The notes under the pieces were generated by a model. It was not told the DNA's origin, ran no database searches, and saw only the letters and a list, made by a program, of their open reading frames with translations. Below are positions 27,668 to 37,074 of a DNA stretch of 64,000 nucleotides, one piece after another. The position numbers and the translations under genes are program-made. Each line of letters opens with the position of its first letter. The first letter of the stretch is position 1. The DNA is from Candidatus Krumholzibacteriia bacterium. GTDB lineage: Bacteria > Krumholzibacteriota > Krumholzibacteriia > LZORAL124-64-63. Location of the stretch: contig JADGDU010000004.1 in assembly GCA_016744705.1 (NCBI GenBank), forward strand, positions 2,493 to 66,492, read 5' to 3'.

Positions 27668-29142
27668 TGGACTCCTGCCGTTTCCACATCATTTTCCAAG
27701 GCTATCATTTCCGAAACTGTCACAAACCGGACCCCCAGCTTTTGCAGTCGGGGAATTTCCCGGGCCAGAACCTTCCAGGTGGCCACATGGGGGTGGCCGA
27801 TTCCCATGGCAAATCCCTTTTTCCGGGCGGTGCGCACCAGAACTTCCAAATTAGCCGCAATGGTCACTTCGTTTTCGCTGTCGTAATCCAGAAAAATCCG
27901 GTTACGCAGGCCGGGCACTCCCGCGGCCAAAGCTTCCCCATGACCCGCAGACCGGGAACTGGTAAGACTGTCCACAAAGAAGAGGTCTCGCTGCTTCAAA
28001 ATATCCATGAGAATGGCCATGGTGGGCTGATCGCTGGTGGCTGCACTACCCATGTGGTTATTCAGGCCCCTGACGTCCGGCAAATTTTTCAAGGCCACAT
28101 CCAGAATACTGGAAATCTCCTGCTTGTTCATACCCACCAAAAGAGCATTGGCCCCCGGATTAGTATCTGGGTAGCCCTGGGGCTCCATGGGTAAATGCAG
28201 AATGGCTTCTCTGCGTTTTTCGGGCATGGCCATCACTTTGGTTTTACCCAGGCGCAGCTCCACAAAACAGCCCGCTTCAAGACGTTGGGATCTGCCAGCC
28301 GAATTTTGGGAAAGGGCAGCAGTCTGCTCGGCCCGGGGCAAAATCAACTCGGTTCCTTCCAGATAATACTGTCGGGAGTATGGCAAATTTGGCAGGATGG
28401 CCATGGTCAAGGGTGCGGGCAGCCGCAGCATTCCCCTGGTGGCCTCGTTTCGGGAGTTTCCCCAATCATCAATGACCAAAGCCACCACTGGGCCGTTGGA
28501 TTGTTCCTGGAGAAGATTCCAAGCGGTCGGCCCAGCTTGGTCGCCCCAGGTGAGGGGCGGTGTTTTTCCGGCTCGATGAAAGACCAGAGTGTGAGTGGGT
28601 TTGCCGCGGACACCGAGATCCATACGTAACAAATCTTTATCTTCATTGGCATGAAGTTGGTCGGCATCAGGAATGTCGGGATAAAGGCGCTGCGCCCAGA
28701 GAACCCTGGCTCCCATGCCATGAAGTGCCTGCTCCAATTCCCATTGGATTTGGTCATAGGGGGCATCAGAATCCAAGGCCACCAGACGGCACCGCACCTC
28801 TGCAGTGGGCCCCAAGTCGGGAGCTGGCCAGTCGAGGCCGTTTTCGACCATACTCGCAGGCCCGGGTTGCATACGGGGAAACATCTGTACTAGAATTTCT
28901 TCCACGCCGCCCTGTACATCCTGATAAGCCTGCTCGGACCCCAAAGAGAGCAAAGTGGCCTGACCTGAACCCGTTTCAGCCCATTTGAGCAAACCAATGC
29001 CACCAATCAGGAGCACAATGGCCACCAGCAGAACCCAAGTCAGTGGCGTGACCTGCATCCCCTGAGACTTTTTACGGGTCTGGCGGGTTTTCTTCTTTCG
29101 GGGATTTTGGGGCTTGCCTCCCAGGCGACCAGGCAATTTCAC
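27664..29142 (-). CDS. Divergent polysaccharide deacetylase (YibQ family), membrane-anchored
   Basis: The 492-residue protein starts at GTG 29142, seven bases after GGAGAG. The N-terminus is very basic (KKKTRQTRKK), with one membrane segment at about 33-53 and an extracytoplasmic region. The YibQ catalytic domain lies at about 230-485: VVALVIDDWGNS, HLPMEPQG, LNNHMGS, FFVDSLT and GIGHPH. The DD and the His residues match the metal site of the family (divergent NodB fold). The substrate is presumed to be an envelope glycan. Confidence 0.9.
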   Translation of the reverse strand: MKLPGRLGGKPQNPRKKKTRQTRKKSQGMQVTPLTWVLLVAIVLLIGGIGLLKWAETGSGQATLLSLGSEQAYQDVQGGVEEILVQMFPRMQPGPASMVENGLDWPAPDLGPTAEVRCRLVALDSDAPYDQIQWELEQALHGMGARVLWAQRLYPDIPDADQLHANEDKDLLRMDLGVRGKPTHTLVFHRAGKTPPLTWGDQAGPTAWNLLQEQSNGPVVALVIDDWGNSRNEATRGMLRLPAPLTMAILPNLPYSRQYYLEGTELILPRAEQTAALSQNSAGRSQRLEAGCFVELRLGKTKVMAMPEKRREAILHLPMEPQGYPDTNPGANALLVGMNKQEISSILDVALKNLPDVRGLNNHMGSAATSDQPTMAILMDILKQRDLFFVDSLTSSRSAGHGEALAAGVPGLRNRIFLDYDSENEVTIAANLEVLVRTARKKGFAMGIGHPHVATWKVLAREIPRLQKLGVRFVTVSEMIALENDVETAGVQ

Positions 29143-29173
29143 GTGTGGGCTCTCCAGCTGTCAGGGATGATTG

Positions 29174-29203
29174 AAAAAGAGGGAGTCCATCCAGGACTCC
29201 CTC
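29174..29203 (-). terminator. Intrinsic terminator after the lipoprotein gene
   Basis: A perfect 10-bp stem (29194-29203 with 29179-29188, 5-base loop) is followed on the minus strand by five T. It separates the lipoprotein gene from yibQ downstream. Confidence 0.85.
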
Positions 29204-29265
29204 TCCATATTATTGTCTCTCTCCCCATGTCACAAGGGAGGAATTTTCGAAACTGTGAAGAGCTT

Positions 29266-29874
29266 TTAAATGCTGCTTCCCCGTTGGCCCAACATGTACC
29301 ACAGGTCATCGCCGCCCTGGACCACAAAGAAGTCCACGTTTTGCTCCACCTTGAAGCGGCTGCCATCTGGCTTATTAAAGTACATCAGCAGGGTGTAGCG
29401 GGCAAACCAGGCATCCCGGCCCCCGAAATACTCTTCAGATTGTTCCACGGTCTCCCAAGCGCCCACTTTATCCATTACTTCAACGTTGATGGAATCGATG
29501 GGCGGAATGGTCAAACCAGCTTCATTCACACCAAACAGGCCTTCAAAAATATTCCGGTGAATCTGAACTTCAGAATCATGATCGAAATACAATTCCTGCA
29601 GAGGAGTATCACTGTCAGCCCAATCATCAAATGTAGATTGCAACAGAACGGTGCGATAATCCGGATGCAGCATAGCCTCGTATTCAGCCGAATCCATATC
29701 CTCGTAGATAAGTCTGAAGTTGGAAATCAGAATATCCTTAGTGGTATTATCTTCAAGACCAACGGGATCTGGTGGATCAATATCTTCGGAATCATCCGGT
29801 GAAAAAAGGCAACCGGTGGTGCCCACAAGCAGAGTCAGAATAGCGAACAAGAGCAACAGATTTTTTAGTTTCAT
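29266..29874 (-). CDS. Lipoprotein of unknown function
   Basis: The 202-residue protein starts at ATG 29874, seven bases after GGGAGG. It has a lipoprotein signal ending VGTTGC with Cys 22, then a short acidic linker rich in Asp and Pro. A compact domain follows, with ILISNFRLIYEDMDSAEYEAML, DDWADSDTP and TLLMYFNKPDG. It resembles the lipoprotein encoded just upstream in length and in the order helix, Tyr-rich strand, W-x-D segment, so the two are probably diverged paralogues with an NTF2/cystatin-like fold. It is followed by a strong terminator. Confidence 0.75.
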   Translation of the reverse strand: MKLKNLLLLFAILTLLVGTTGCLFSPDDSEDIDPPDPVGLEDNTTKDILISNFRLIYEDMDSAEYEAMLHPDYRTVLLQSTFDDWADSDTPLQELYFDHDSEVQIHRNIFEGLFGVNEAGLTIPPIDSINVEVMDKVGAWETVEQSEEYFGGRDAWFARYTLLMYFNKPDGSRFKVEQNVDFFVVQGGDDLWYMLGQRGSSI

Positions 29875-29995
29875 TGCTTTACCTCCCGAAAAACAGTTGA
29901 TAACCCCAGGTCAGATTATGTTACAGACCCCATCTAACCCCGGATTCCAGCATTGGTTCCAAATTATTCATGCCTGATTTTAACATATCCTATGA

Positions 29996-30595
29996 TTAAT
30001 TGCTACCAAATGTTCCTCGCAGCACCCCCATGGTGGGTAAAGTGTTACTGTTATCAGGGTCACTTTCCCCGATCAAGTCTTCCCAGCTATAAACATACCA
30101 AAAGTTTCCCTCAAAACGAAAGGTAATTTTAGCAGTGGCCCTATATCGCGTTTCAGAACCATCGCTGGCATTGGTCACCCGCAGGTAATAAATCACATCT
30201 TCCCACACAACTTCTGTTCCAACAGGGTCGGGAACAATAAAATCCTCGTCCCTCATTTCGGACAGATTGCTCACCCCGGAAGAATAAAAGTTCGTGATAA
30301 AACTCATTTCCTTGGCCAGGTCCCAGCCTACAAAGACTCCGGGAAACTGCAATTCGGCCTCTGAATCGGGAAGGTAGGTAAAATCTACGTGCAGGTTTTC
30401 TTCCCACCCAAAGCTATCGTTATAGTTTAACGACAATTGCAGGTTTTCCCATACTTTTTTGGGATCGGTGCGTGGCAGGTATGGAATGGGCTCTCCGGTG
30501 GGAGGTTCGGCATCCCTGGGCTCAAAGAGGCAACCGCTAAAAAACATTAGCGCAGTCAAAATCATCATGGGCCAGGCAAAACGTATTTTCATCAC
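29996..30595 (-). CDS. Lipoprotein of unknown function, probable paralogue of the next gene
   Basis: The 199-residue protein starts with GTG 30595 or ATG 30592, right after the barrel gene stop. The ribosome site GGGAG lies inside the end of that gene, so translation is coupled. The lipobox reads FFSGC with Cys 22. The mature part has a Pro-rich linker (PTGEPIPYLPRTDP), a helix (VWENLQLSLNYND), and an alternating strand pattern with YYLRVTNASDG and ITFRFEGNFWYVYSWED. There are no catalytic motifs. It is likely an outer-membrane or periplasmic lipoprotein that works with the barrel encoded upstream. Confidence 0.75.
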   Translation of the reverse strand: MMKIRFAWPMMILTALMFFSGCLFEPRDAEPPTGEPIPYLPRTDPKKVWENLQLSLNYNDSFGWEENLHVDFTYLPDSEAELQFPGVFVGWDLAKEMSFITNFYSSGVSNLSEMRDEDFIVPDPVGTEVVWEDVIYYLRVTNASDGSETRYRATAKITFRFEGNFWYVYSWEDLIGESDPDNSNTLPTMGVLRGTFGSN

Positions 30596-30596
30596 C

Positions 30597-32636
30597 CTAG
30601 AACTCCCATTTCAGCCAAATATCAGATTCCCAGTAGTCAGCACTGGCTTCTGAAATACTGGGCCCGTAAGCATTGTGTTTTTTAACCATAGCCGACAAGG
30701 TGATGGGATTTTCAACACCCCAGGTGCGGTTCACCCGGGTGCCTACCCATATTTTGCCTTCCAGACGGTCGGTCACTTGGTCCTGGGTGCTGATGATGGT
30801 CTTCTCATCTTTGGTGCTGTAGGTGGCCCCTTCCAGGGTCACGCCATTGGCCACTCTAAACACAAACGACAAATCGATTTTGTTGATTTTCTGGCGCTGG
30901 CTCACAAAATACTGATTGCTTCCGGTGCTGCCCTCATTGGTTTTGTCTGCATTAAAACGCTTGTTGTAATCATGTTTTACATTGATATCCAGGCGTTCGC
31001 TCGCTTTAATTTTGATATTGGAGGTCAAATTGCCCCGTTTGTTGTAATTGTCCACGCGGGTGGAATTCTCCAAGGCGGAATACACATAATCAATGTACTG
31101 GATATAGATACGATAACTCTGGCTGAATGTCAGCCAATCGGCCAAGGGCCAACTGTATCCAGGGGCAATTTCATAACTGTCTTTGATGTTATTATTGGCC
31201 GATTTGTTCGAGTTCAGGGCCAGAGATTGGTCGTCTTTGAAGGCAAATATCATGGTAGCCTGGAATTTATTGGCCCAACTGCGCTCCACCCTCAGGGAAT
31301 AATCGTACCGCAGGTTATCCTTGTCATTGCTCACGTAGCCATTTTCCGCGGTGTCCTGGCTGATACCTGTGCCCCAGCGCATGGTCATTCTGGTGGCTTC
31401 AAAAAGGGTCCGGCTCCAATATAAACTGAGGGCTCTTTCCTTACGGTATTGCTTGCCTCGGCTAATGGTGGAACCTTTGGTCTGCTGGTCATCCCATTTC
31501 CATTTGTATTCGTAACCGGCGTAGAAAGAATCTCGTCCGGCAGCAAAACTGAGAGCAAAATCGGCGGTCTGCTCAAGTTTTTCCTTATAACCCACCCGGC
31601 TGACGGCAAAATCAGATTCATTCATTTTGTGACTCAGAGTGGTCTCAAGATTGACGCCCATCACACGGGTCATGTTAAGAAGATCAATGGTAAGAGCGTC
31701 TTTGATTTCCATTTCATCGACGACATTTTCCATGCCCGCCCCTGCAATGGTATCGATCTGGCCCAGATCGTCGCGCTTGTAATCCAGGAACTCCCGATCA
31801 AAGTTGCCCCGGGTCAAGGCCACACGCCCTTTGGCGAAGTTGCGATCATAATAAACGCCCACACCCAGAGAGTCTGCCTGGGATGCTGAAGGTGCTGTCA
31901 GGTCACCCAAAGAACGGTCACCACCAGTGGTGCGCCCAAATAACCGACCCGCCACCGAGATGCCATCGACAACCTCGGTCCCCACCTGCAAGCCACCGTC
32001 CAGATAGCTCTCACTGATGTCGTTGCGCTGGTCCTGGCTCACGGCTTGCTGGTCATTGCTACCAGCCGAGGATTTGAGAGTAAAATTGAAATCGCCGAGT
32101 ATGAGCTTGGGCTTGGAAAGCATCAATCCACCGGTTTTGTAGTCACGCTTGGAAACGTTTTCGTGGCCACTGGAGTTGGTGGTCAAATCTTCACTCCAGG
32201 TGCGACTGCCCTGCAAGGTAGCCATAAAGGGCAACATCAACCCGGAGCTGAAACTGGAGCTGGCATTGCGCTTCTCCGAAGTCTTGATCTGCTGGCGAAA
32301 ATCTGTCCAGGAAAAGCCAACTTTGTTGGTCATGGCGGCAGAATTCTTTATTCCGATGGTATTGAGAAAATCACCGTAATACATGGTGCTGGTGACATTC
32401 GTCCTGATACCCGCTTTGGGTGTGTTCTCAAATTTGGAAAAGAAGGAGTCCGTGTCCTCGCCCTCGGCGGGCACGGCCATTTGAGATGCCTTCCCGGCAT
32501 AAGTGGTATCACCTTCAGCAACGGACAGGGTATCGCCAGGAGCCGCCCCTCTCTCCTGAGCACAAGCCACCGACGCCCCCAGCAAGAGAACCAGGACAGA
32601 CAAGAGAATGAATAAATTTAGATGGGACCGAATCAG
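30597..32636 (-). CDS. Outer-membrane beta-barrel protein, probable CTG start
   Basis: The protein has about 679 residues. The longest frame using common start codons begins at TTG 32603 with no charged n-region and no ribosome site. Starting at CTG 32636 gives IRSHLNLFILLSVLVLLLG followed by a cleavage site after ACA, a proper signal peptide. It also places AAGGA six bases upstream and overlaps the rsmA stop as CTGA. The mature protein is made of alternating amphipathic strands, for example ERLDINVKHDYNKRF and IYIQYIDYVYSALE, and ends in LKWEF, a classical C-terminal barrel signal. The transported or bound ligand is unknown. Confidence 0.72.
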   Translation of the reverse strand: MIRSHLNLFILLSVLVLLLGASVACAQERGAAPGDTLSVAEGDTTYAGKASQMAVPAEGEDTDSFFSKFENTPKAGIRTNVTSTMYYGDFLNTIGIKNSAAMTNKVGFSWTDFRQQIKTSEKRNASSSFSSGLMLPFMATLQGSRTWSEDLTTNSSGHENVSKRDYKTGGLMLSKPKLILGDFNFTLKSSAGSNDQQAVSQDQRNDISESYLDGGLQVGTEVVDGISVAGRLFGRTTGGDRSLGDLTAPSASQADSLGVGVYYDRNFAKGRVALTRGNFDREFLDYKRDDLGQIDTIAGAGMENVVDEMEIKDALTIDLLNMTRVMGVNLETTLSHKMNESDFAVSRVGYKEKLEQTADFALSFAAGRDSFYAGYEYKWKWDDQQTKGSTISRGKQYRKERALSLYWSRTLFEATRMTMRWGTGISQDTAENGYVSNDKDNLRYDYSLRVERSWANKFQATMIFAFKDDQSLALNSNKSANNNIKDSYEIAPGYSWPLADWLTFSQSYRIYIQYIDYVYSALENSTRVDNYNKRGNLTSNIKIKASERLDINVKHDYNKRFNADKTNEGSTGSNQYFVSQRQKINKIDLSFVFRVANGVTLEGATYSTKDEKTIISTQDQVTDRLEGKIWVGTRVNRTWGVENPITLSAMVKKHNAYGPSISEASADYWESDIWLKWEF

Positions 32637-33469
32637 GACAGTTCCTTCCTCGGCAATAGTTTTGCCATGCGCCGCCAGGCTTCCGCTTCCAAATGTTCAG
32701 GACGCAATTCCACGTCAATATCCCCTTCAGAGGCCAGCGCCTCCATGCTTTCCGGATCCACATTGAAATGGCTGCGGAGCTGGGTGCGCAGCTTCTTGCG
32801 TCTCTGCTGGAACAGGGCTTTCACCACCGCAAGGAAATGCCGGTATTCTTCATCAGACCAGGACCCTTTGGGCACCAATTGCACCACTGCCGACTCCACA
32901 TCGGGCTTGGGCCAGAAAACCGACGATGGCACCGTTCTGATTATCTGGATGTCGAAAATCGACCCCAGCACCACGGCCAGGATGCCGTAATCCCGGCTTC
33001 CGCATTCGGCGATCATGCGCTCGGCCACTTCTTTTTGGACCATAAAAACAGCACCACTGATCACCTGCCGATGATCGGCCAAGGCGAACAAAACCTTACT
33101 CGTAAGTACATAAGGCAGGTTACCGGCCACCACTGGACGTTTTCCGGTACTGGCCAAAATTTCGGCCCAGTCCAATTTGGCCAAATCGCCTTCCCGCAAC
33201 TCGAAGTTTTCCAGCTCACCATATTCTGATTGCAACAAGGCACAGAGGTTGCGGTCCACTTCCAGGCAAACCACCCGCTTGCCTTCTTCCAGAAGGTGAA
33301 CAGTCAAAGCCCCCCCGCCGGCCCCCAGCTCCAGGATCTCATCTCCCAAATCCAGGCTGTCCTGGGCGATGGCCCGGGCCAGATTGGTGTCGATGAGGAA
33401 ATTTTGTCCCCGCCGCTTCACCGGGCGAATACCATAAGAGCGCAATAACGATTGCTGGCTACGTGTCAA
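32633..33469 (-). CDS. rsmA: 16S rRNA (adenine1518/1519-N6)-dimethyltransferase RsmA
   Basis: The protein has about 278 residues with the KsgA/RsmA hallmarks: RRGQNFLIDTN, the SAM-binding ILELGAGGGALT, acidic CLEVDR, catalytic NLPYVLTS, and MVQKEVAERM. It dimethylates two adjacent adenines near the 3' end of 16S rRNA. The start is ambiguous: TTG 33469 has GGAGG four bases upstream, while the longer TTG at 33481 has none. It overlaps the end of tatD by 11 bases and its stop overlaps the proposed barrel start. Confidence 0.95.
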   Translation of the reverse strand: MTRSQQSLLRSYGIRPVKRRGQNFLIDTNLARAIAQDSLDLGDEILELGAGGGALTVHLLEEGKRVVCLEVDRNLCALLQSEYGELENFELREGDLAKLDWAEILASTGKRPVVAGNLPYVLTSKVLFALADHRQVISGAVFMVQKEVAERMIAECGSRDYGILAVVLGSIFDIQIIRTVPSSVFWPKPDVESAVVQLVPKGSWSDEEYRHFLAVVKALFQQRRKKLRTQLRSHFNVDPESMEALASEGDIDVELRPEHLEAEAWRRMAKLLPRKELS

Positions 33470-34262
33470 AGGGCCCTCCAAGAAACAGGCGATGGAAATT
33501 ATCTGTTGTCATGCGATCCACGTCTTCCACATCCAGGCCCAGGGCGGTGGCCACTCGGGCGCAGGTATGCACCAGGTATGCCGATTCATTTCGTTGGCCC
33601 CGGAACGGCACCGGCGGCAACCAGGGGGCGTCGGTTTCCAAAACAATCATCTCCGCGCCAGCCAAGGCCACCAGAGAATCAAGTTTACTATTTTTATAAG
33701 TGACAGGGCCACCGATGCCCAGAAAAAAACCATTTTTTTGAGCCCACTCAACCGAAGCTTCATCCCCGGAAAAGGAGTGCAATATCCCCCGACGAGGTGG
33801 AATGCCAATTTCATCCAGAAAAGCCAGGGTTTCGGACCAGGCATCCCGTATGTGAAACACAACGGGCAAGTCTAGTTCCGTGGCAATTTCCAGCTGCATT
33901 TTCAGGGCGGCGTATTGGGCGGGACGGGGGCTCAGATCGCGAAAAAAATCCAGGCCGATTTCGCCGATGGCCACCACTTTGGGGTGGGCGGCCAAGGACC
34001 GCAGCTGATCCAGAACCTGGGCTGTTTCCGTAAGAATCTGGCCCTCTTCATCGGCCAACAGAGCCGCATCGTGGGGATGAATACCCACCGTGGCCAGAAT
34101 GTCCGTGTTGGCTTCGGCCAAAGCGATGCTCTCAGCACTGCTTTGCAGATCGTATCCGACATTGAGAAATTTTGTGATGCCGGCTGCCCGAGCCCGGGAA
34201 ATGACCTCGTCCTGCTGGCCCTGGAATTCATGGCGGTTTAAGTGGACGTGGCTGTCGATCAT
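33459..34262 (-). CDS. TatD-family metal-dependent deoxyribonuclease
   Basis: The protein has about 267 residues from ATG 34262, where it begins IDSHVHLN with the metal-binding HxH. The frame extends further upstream without a credible ribosome site. Other family motifs present are GEIGLDFF (Glu), VFHIRDAW (His), ILHSFSGDE and the C-terminal ETDAPWLPP (Asp). TatD proteins are exonucleases linked to DNA repair and peroxide damage. tatD next to rsmA is a common arrangement. Confidence 0.93.
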   Translation of the reverse strand: MIDSHVHLNRHEFQGQQDEVISRARAAGITKFLNVGYDLQSSAESIALAEANTDILATVGIHPHDAALLADEEGQILTETAQVLDQLRSLAAHPKVVAIGEIGLDFFRDLSPRPAQYAALKMQLEIATELDLPVVFHIRDAWSETLAFLDEIGIPPRRGILHSFSGDEASVEWAQKNGFFLGIGGPVTYKNSKLDSLVALAGAEMIVLETDAPWLPPVPFRGQRNESAYLVHTCARVATALGLDVEDVDRMTTDNFHRLFLGGPFDT

Positions 34263-34474
34263 AGAACAGGGATTCCTTACATGACTCACAGAAACAATGG
34301 GCATTTTATTTATTCGAAATCTTGGAGGAAAGACCGGAAAATGGCAAGGAATTGTTGTTCTGACCACCTTTATCGGTCTTCCCATGAAGCCCATAGTAAA
34401 GGACTATTTAACCAGTCCTGCAATATCCGGCCGGGGAAAGATCAGACATTCCTCCGGCCGAAATCAATGCACCG

Positions 34475-35806
34475 CTAATCCTCTTTTGATGATGAAGGCT
34501 TAGGCAAGACCATGACCAGAATCACCATCCCAATCACCGCAGCCAGCAGACTGGCCCCCAGCACTCCCACTTTGGCGGTTTGCAGATCCGGACCACTCAA
34601 AGCCAACCCAGCAATAAACAGCGCCATGGTGAAACCAATGCCCGACAAAAACCCGCCGCCGGCCAGCCCGGGCCAAGTGAGTCCTTCGGGCAATGACTTG
34701 GTCACAAGTTTCACTGCCAAAAAACTCATTAAGAGAATGCCCAGGGGCTTGCCCAGAACCAGCCCAGCCATGATGGCCAGGGACACCGGCTCGCCAAAAT
34801 CGGACAGGGAGAAAGGCACCCCGGCGTTGGCCAGGGCAAAAATCGGCATAATCACAAAACTGGTCCAGGGATGAAGGGTCCCTTCCAGGTACTCCAGGGG
34901 AGAAATCACTTCGCGTACCGAGTCCGTAAAACTGCGTACGTGATCACTGCGGTGATGCATGTTTATCCATGTGCCGCCATGCAGGGTTTTATCAGCACGC
35001 CGGAACAAGTTGCTGATGGTGCTTTCAGAAAGATAGCTGCGGGCGGGGGTCAACAGACCGATCAGGACTCCAGCGATGGTGGCGTGCACTCCTGATTCGT
35101 GAAAACCGAACCAGATCAGGATCCCCAGGAGAACATATAGGCCGAAACTGCGCACTCCGGCGCGACCCAAACCATAGATCATGGCCAGTCCGGCGAAAGC
35201 CAACATCAGGGCTGTCAGATTGAGCGATTCCGTATATCCAATGGCGATCACAAGGATGGCCCCAATGTCATCGACAATGGCCAAGGATAAAAGCATAACC
35301 CGCATGATGCGGGGAACCCGAGGACCGAGTACGGCCATGCACCCCACCACAAAAGCAATGTCTGTAGCCATGGGGATCCCCCAACCGCGGGCTGCGGTCG
35401 TGCCCCCCTGCAAAAGCAAATAAAGGCCTGCCGGCACCACCATGCCCCCAATGGCTGCAAATACCGGTAGGGTTGCCCGCTTCACGTCGCGCAATTCACC
35501 GGTCACCATTTCCCGCTTCACTTCCAAACCAACAACAAAAAAGAAAATGGCCATCAGCCCATCATTGATCCAATGCTGGAGCGAATGCATCATCGTAAAA
35601 CTGCCGATACTGAAACCGACCTTGGTTTTCCACAATGCCACATACCAATCGCTGGCCCCGCTATTGGCCAGAATCAGGGCCACGGCGGTGCAGATCAGCA
35701 ACAAAACGCCGCTGGCGGCCTCCACATGGAGAAAGCGCTGCACAGGTTTGATCACTTGATGGATTGGCTCATTGGGGAGCAAGTCCTTGCGCGTTTCGTT
35801 GCCCAT
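34475..35806 (-). CDS. nhaA: Na+/H+ antiporter NhaA
   Basis: The 443-residue protein has about twelve membrane helices, the essential Asp pair in LAIVDDIGAILV, the sensor/gating MATDIAFVVG, and NDGLMAIFFFVVGLEVKRE. It exchanges sodium for protons across the inner membrane, controlling pH and sodium. The C-terminal region with SGIGFTMALFIAGLA is complete. It is monocistronic, with about 210 bases without a gene between it and tatD, and is divergent from the Omp85-like gene. Confidence 0.96.
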   Translation of the reverse strand: MGNETRKDLLPNEPIHQVIKPVQRFLHVEAASGVLLLICTAVALILANSGASDWYVALWKTKVGFSIGSFTMMHSLQHWINDGLMAIFFFVVGLEVKREMVTGELRDVKRATLPVFAAIGGMVVPAGLYLLLQGGTTAARGWGIPMATDIAFVVGCMAVLGPRVPRIMRVMLLSLAIVDDIGAILVIAIGYTESLNLTALMLAFAGLAMIYGLGRAGVRSFGLYVLLGILIWFGFHESGVHATIAGVLIGLLTPARSYLSESTISNLFRRADKTLHGGTWINMHHRSDHVRSFTDSVREVISPLEYLEGTLHPWTSFVIMPIFALANAGVPFSLSDFGEPVSLAIMAGLVLGKPLGILLMSFLAVKLVTKSLPEGLTWPGLAGGGFLSGIGFTMALFIAGLALSGPDLQTAKVGVLGASLLAAVIGMVILVMVLPKPSSSKED

Positions 35807-35968
35807 GTTTCAATCATCTTCCTGGAAATTCATGTATAAATGAAAAAAGTATTTTACTATGGTGTTTCCTTTGTGTAAACAGGAACAGACTGCAGGCATT
35901 GTCAAATGCTCTCAGCAATTGAGGAAAAAGAGAATTTATTTCAGACCACCCTCTCTTAAGGATTCACG

Positions 35969-37048
35969 ATGCCAATCACCCGCGGGTTCTTTTTTCACTT
36001 ATGCATCACTATCCTACTGCTGCCGGCCATTGCCCTGGGAATGGCTAATGGCGAAGAAAGCACTGGCGACCGCATCGAAGACAGTGTCAAATTTCTGCCC
36101 ATCCCATACCTCAACTACGATCGGTCCATCGGTTTCCAGGCCGGTGGTTTACCTATGGTCATGTTCAACCCCGTCAAGAGTGATACCATTTCCCCGTCCT
36201 CCATGGCCGGTCTATTCGGCATGTATACCACCAATGACACTTGGATGCTCATGGCTTTTGGTAGACTGCATCTGGATGAGGGCAACTGGCGGATCATGAC
36301 CGCAATCGGCAGGGGAAACTACAACTTCCAGTTTTTCTTAGATGCCCCCATCGCATCCTGGATTCCCTACAATACGGACATGAATCTCGCTTTTATCCAA
36401 GTGCAGCGCCGCATGTACCAACAGCTCTATGGTGGGCTGAGTTATATCTATCTGGATTTCGAAACAAATCTGGAAGGCTTTCCCCATTCAAAAGAAACCA
36501 CCCTTAACGGCCTGGGCCTAGATCTTAGTCTGGATCACCGATCCAGCGTTTTTTATCCGCACACGGGCTTTGAGACCAACCTTCGGTATTTCACTTATCC
36601 TCAGGGATTGGGAAACGAATCGGAGTCCGACAAAATTCAGTTGGAATACCACCATTTTTTCTCCATGCGCAAAGAGGAAGACGTCCTCGCTTGCCGCTTT
36701 TTTGCCGGAATTGGTCTGGGGAATCTTGCCTTTGAACAGCAATTTGTGGTGGGTAGCAGACAAGACATCAGAGGATACACCCAAGGTGAGTACAGGGGTG
36801 ATTATCTGTTTGCCCTTCAGGGAGAATACCGCTGGAATCTGCACTCCCGCATTGGCCTGGTGGGATTTGCCGGAGTTGCTACAATTTTCCAATCCATCAA
36901 TGAGGACGATGATGGCAAGCTTCTGCCCGGAGCTGGAGCCGGTTTCCGTTATACTGTCGACACAGAAACGAACATGAATGTGGGGTTGGATATTGCGGCA
37001 GGCAAAGACGACTGGGGAATATACTTTAAACTTGGGGAAGCCTTTTAA
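35969..37048 (+). CDS. Omp85/surface-antigen-like outer-membrane barrel
   Basis: The 359-residue protein starts at ATG 35969, seven bases after AAGGA. It has a signal peptide ending near ALGMA. The mature protein starts with FLPIPYLNYDRSIGFQAGG and lacks POTRA domains. The second half carries the family pattern VVGSRQDIRGYTQGEYRGD followed by LLPGAGAGFRY and a C-terminal Phe. This resembles the barrel domain of BamA/TamA-type proteins and small patatin-associated barrels. Function is unknown; it may be a stand-alone pore. It is convergent with the phospholipase D-like gene. Confidence 0.8.
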   Translation: MPITRGFFFHLCITILLLPAIALGMANGEESTGDRIEDSVKFLPIPYLNYDRSIGFQAGGLPMVMFNPVKSDTISPSSMAGLFGMYTTNDTWMLMAFGRLHLDEGNWRIMTAIGRGNYNFQFFLDAPIASWIPYNTDMNLAFIQVQRRMYQQLYGGLSYIYLDFETNLEGFPHSKETTLNGLGLDLSLDHRSSVFYPHTGFETNLRYFTYPQGLGNESESDKIQLEYHHFFSMRKEEDVLACRFFAGIGLGNLAFEQQFVVGSRQDIRGYTQGEYRGDYLFALQGEYRWNLHSRIGLVGFAGVATIFQSINEDDDGKLLPGAGAGFRYTVDTETNMNVGLDIAAGKDDWGIYFKLGEAF

Positions 37049-37074
37049 AAGCCTCCCCAACCCTCGCAATCAGA

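Noticed and set aside
34430..34470. CGGCCGG inverted repeat after nhaA considered as a terminator
   Set aside because: The stem is present but no T-run follows on the minus strand, and the GC-rich box is nearly self-complementary, so pairing is ambiguous.
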